NCBI GenBank assembly: GCA_963754065.1
Contig: CAVWFH010000034.1
Coordinates: forward strand, 62,001-126,000
Direction of reading: 5' to 3'
Origin: JALORV01 sp963754065
GTDB taxonomy: Bacteria; Pseudomonadota; Gammaproteobacteria; Burkholderiales; Burkholderiaceae_F
Length of the DNA: 64,000 nt
This document shows, one piece after another, positions 63,399-64,000 of the stretch. A model generated the notes under the pieces. That model was not told the origin of the DNA. It did no database searches and worked only from the letters and a program-made list of their open reading frames with translations. The stretch's first letter is position 1. Each line of letters begins with the position of its first letter. The position numbers were made by a program, and so were the translations under genes.

Positions 63399-64000
63399 GC
63401 GCAGCGGCCCGTTCCCGGAATATTGCGCCGAGCGCACCGGACGCGGGCCAGACTGCGCACCGCATCATCCTGAAGCCTGGCAAGGAGAAATCCTTGCTGC
63501 GACGGCATCCGTGGGTGTACGCGAGCGCCGTGGCGCGAGTGGAGGGTGACCCGGCCAGCGGCGGCACGGTACAAGTCCGTGGCGCCGATGGCCGCTTTCT
63601 CGCGTGGGCAGGCTACTCACCGGAGTCTGCGATCCGGGCGCGCGTCTGGAGCTTCGTCGAAGCGGTGCCTGTCAGCGCGGAGTTGCTGGCGCAGCGCGTA
63701 AATGCCGCCGTGCAGCGGCGCGCGACCCTGGCAGGAGACACCACTGCGCTGCGTCTGGTTTTCGGCGAAGCCGACGGCCTGCCCGGGCTCATCGTCGATC
63801 GCTATGCGGACCAGCTTGTCACGCAGTTCCAGTCCGCCGGCGTCGAGGCATGGCGCGACACGCTGATCGAGGCGTTGCTGCAGGCAACCGGTTGCCGCGA
63901 TGTCTTCGATCGCAGCGATGCCGCCATCCGGGCACGCGATGGACTGCCTGCGATCAGCGGCGTACTGCGAGGGGCCGAACCGCCGGCGCACATCGAGGTG
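63395..64000 (+). CDS. rlmI: Class I SAM-dependent rRNA methyltransferase, RlmI-like (partial)
   Basis: Likely methylates a cytosine of 23S rRNA. The first 202 residues are in the window; the catalytic methyltransferase domain runs past the right edge. Visible are the PUA domain (IILKPGKEKSLLRRHPWVYA, then GTVQVRGADGRFLAWAGYSP and IRARVWSF) and FGEADGLPGLIVDRYADQLV that joins it to the catalytic part. The ATG overlaps the xerC stop as ATGA. RlmI/YccW family; specificity inferred. Confidence 0.9.
   Translation, partial: MSAAARSRNIAPSAPDAGQTAHRIILKPGKEKSLLRRHPWVYASAVARVEGDPASGGTVQVRGADGRFLAWAGYSPESAIRARVWSFVEAVPVSAELLAQRVNAAVQRRATLAGDTTALRLVFGEADGLPGLIVDRYADQLVTQFQSAGVEAWRDTLIEALLQATGCRDVFDRSDAAIRARDGLPAISGVLRGAEPPAHIEV

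Overview
The window looks like a chromosome segment of a high-GC betaproteobacterium, most likely Burkholderiales-like. The evidence is gene content and order: ferredoxin-hydrolase-dacA-dat-DUF493-lipB-lipA, birA-coaX-SPOR, folM-folB-ttcA, slt-NDUFA9-like-gst-cca, ahcY-holin-metF behind an SAH riboswitch, and metK facing lpxL-lpxL-dapF-DUF484-xerC-rlmI. No species can be named. I saw no rRNA, tRNA, CRISPR array, prophage or insertion sequence. Layout: 0-10.5 kb holds a partial PPi-type phosphofructokinase, a class I aldolase and a very large cyclic beta-1,2-glucan synthase gene split over at least five frames. 10.5-17.6 kb is a minus-strand block for lipoate synthesis, D-amino acid and peptidoglycan work, a frameshifted 2Fe-2S ferredoxin and a VanZ-like membrane protein. 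17.7-20.5 kb is a plus-strand birA-coaX-SPOR-lipoprotein run. 20.5-25.9 kb holds HIT, a double GNAT and a 1334-residue FAD/Fe-S oxidoreductase. 26-35.6 kb is an accessory islet: amidohydrolase, a sequence-permuted D-amino acid oxidase-like flavoprotein, cupin, peptidase E, an apparently exported methyltransferase, a PliG-like lysozyme inhibitor, several gene remnants and short intergenic repeats. 35.7-50.4 kb returns to core genes: srkA, ilvA, the folM-folB-ttcA-SpecificRecomb-DUF454 operon, a MidA-like methyltransferase, cca, gst, slt. 50.4-64 kb carries folate and methyl-cycle genes (5-formyl-THF cyclo-ligase, metF, ahcY, metK) with lipid A acyltransferases, dapF, xerC and rlmI. How they fit together: metK makes S-adenosylmethionine, ahcY removes the S-adenosylhomocysteine left by methyltransferases and is controlled by an SAH riboswitch, and metF with the cyclo-ligase and folB/folM supply one-carbon folates. 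Many other genes serve the envelope: dacA, dat, dapF, slt, two lpxL-type acyltransferases, SPOR and glucan synthase. The most notable non-coding signals are the SAH riboswitch with its -10 box, a metK leader in which an upstream segment is exactly complementary to the ribosome binding site, and a cluster of perfect hairpins around a duplicated scrap of the metK 3' end. At least five single-base frame breaks in otherwise conserved genes suggest either real decay or indel errors in the assembly; the raw reads would decide.
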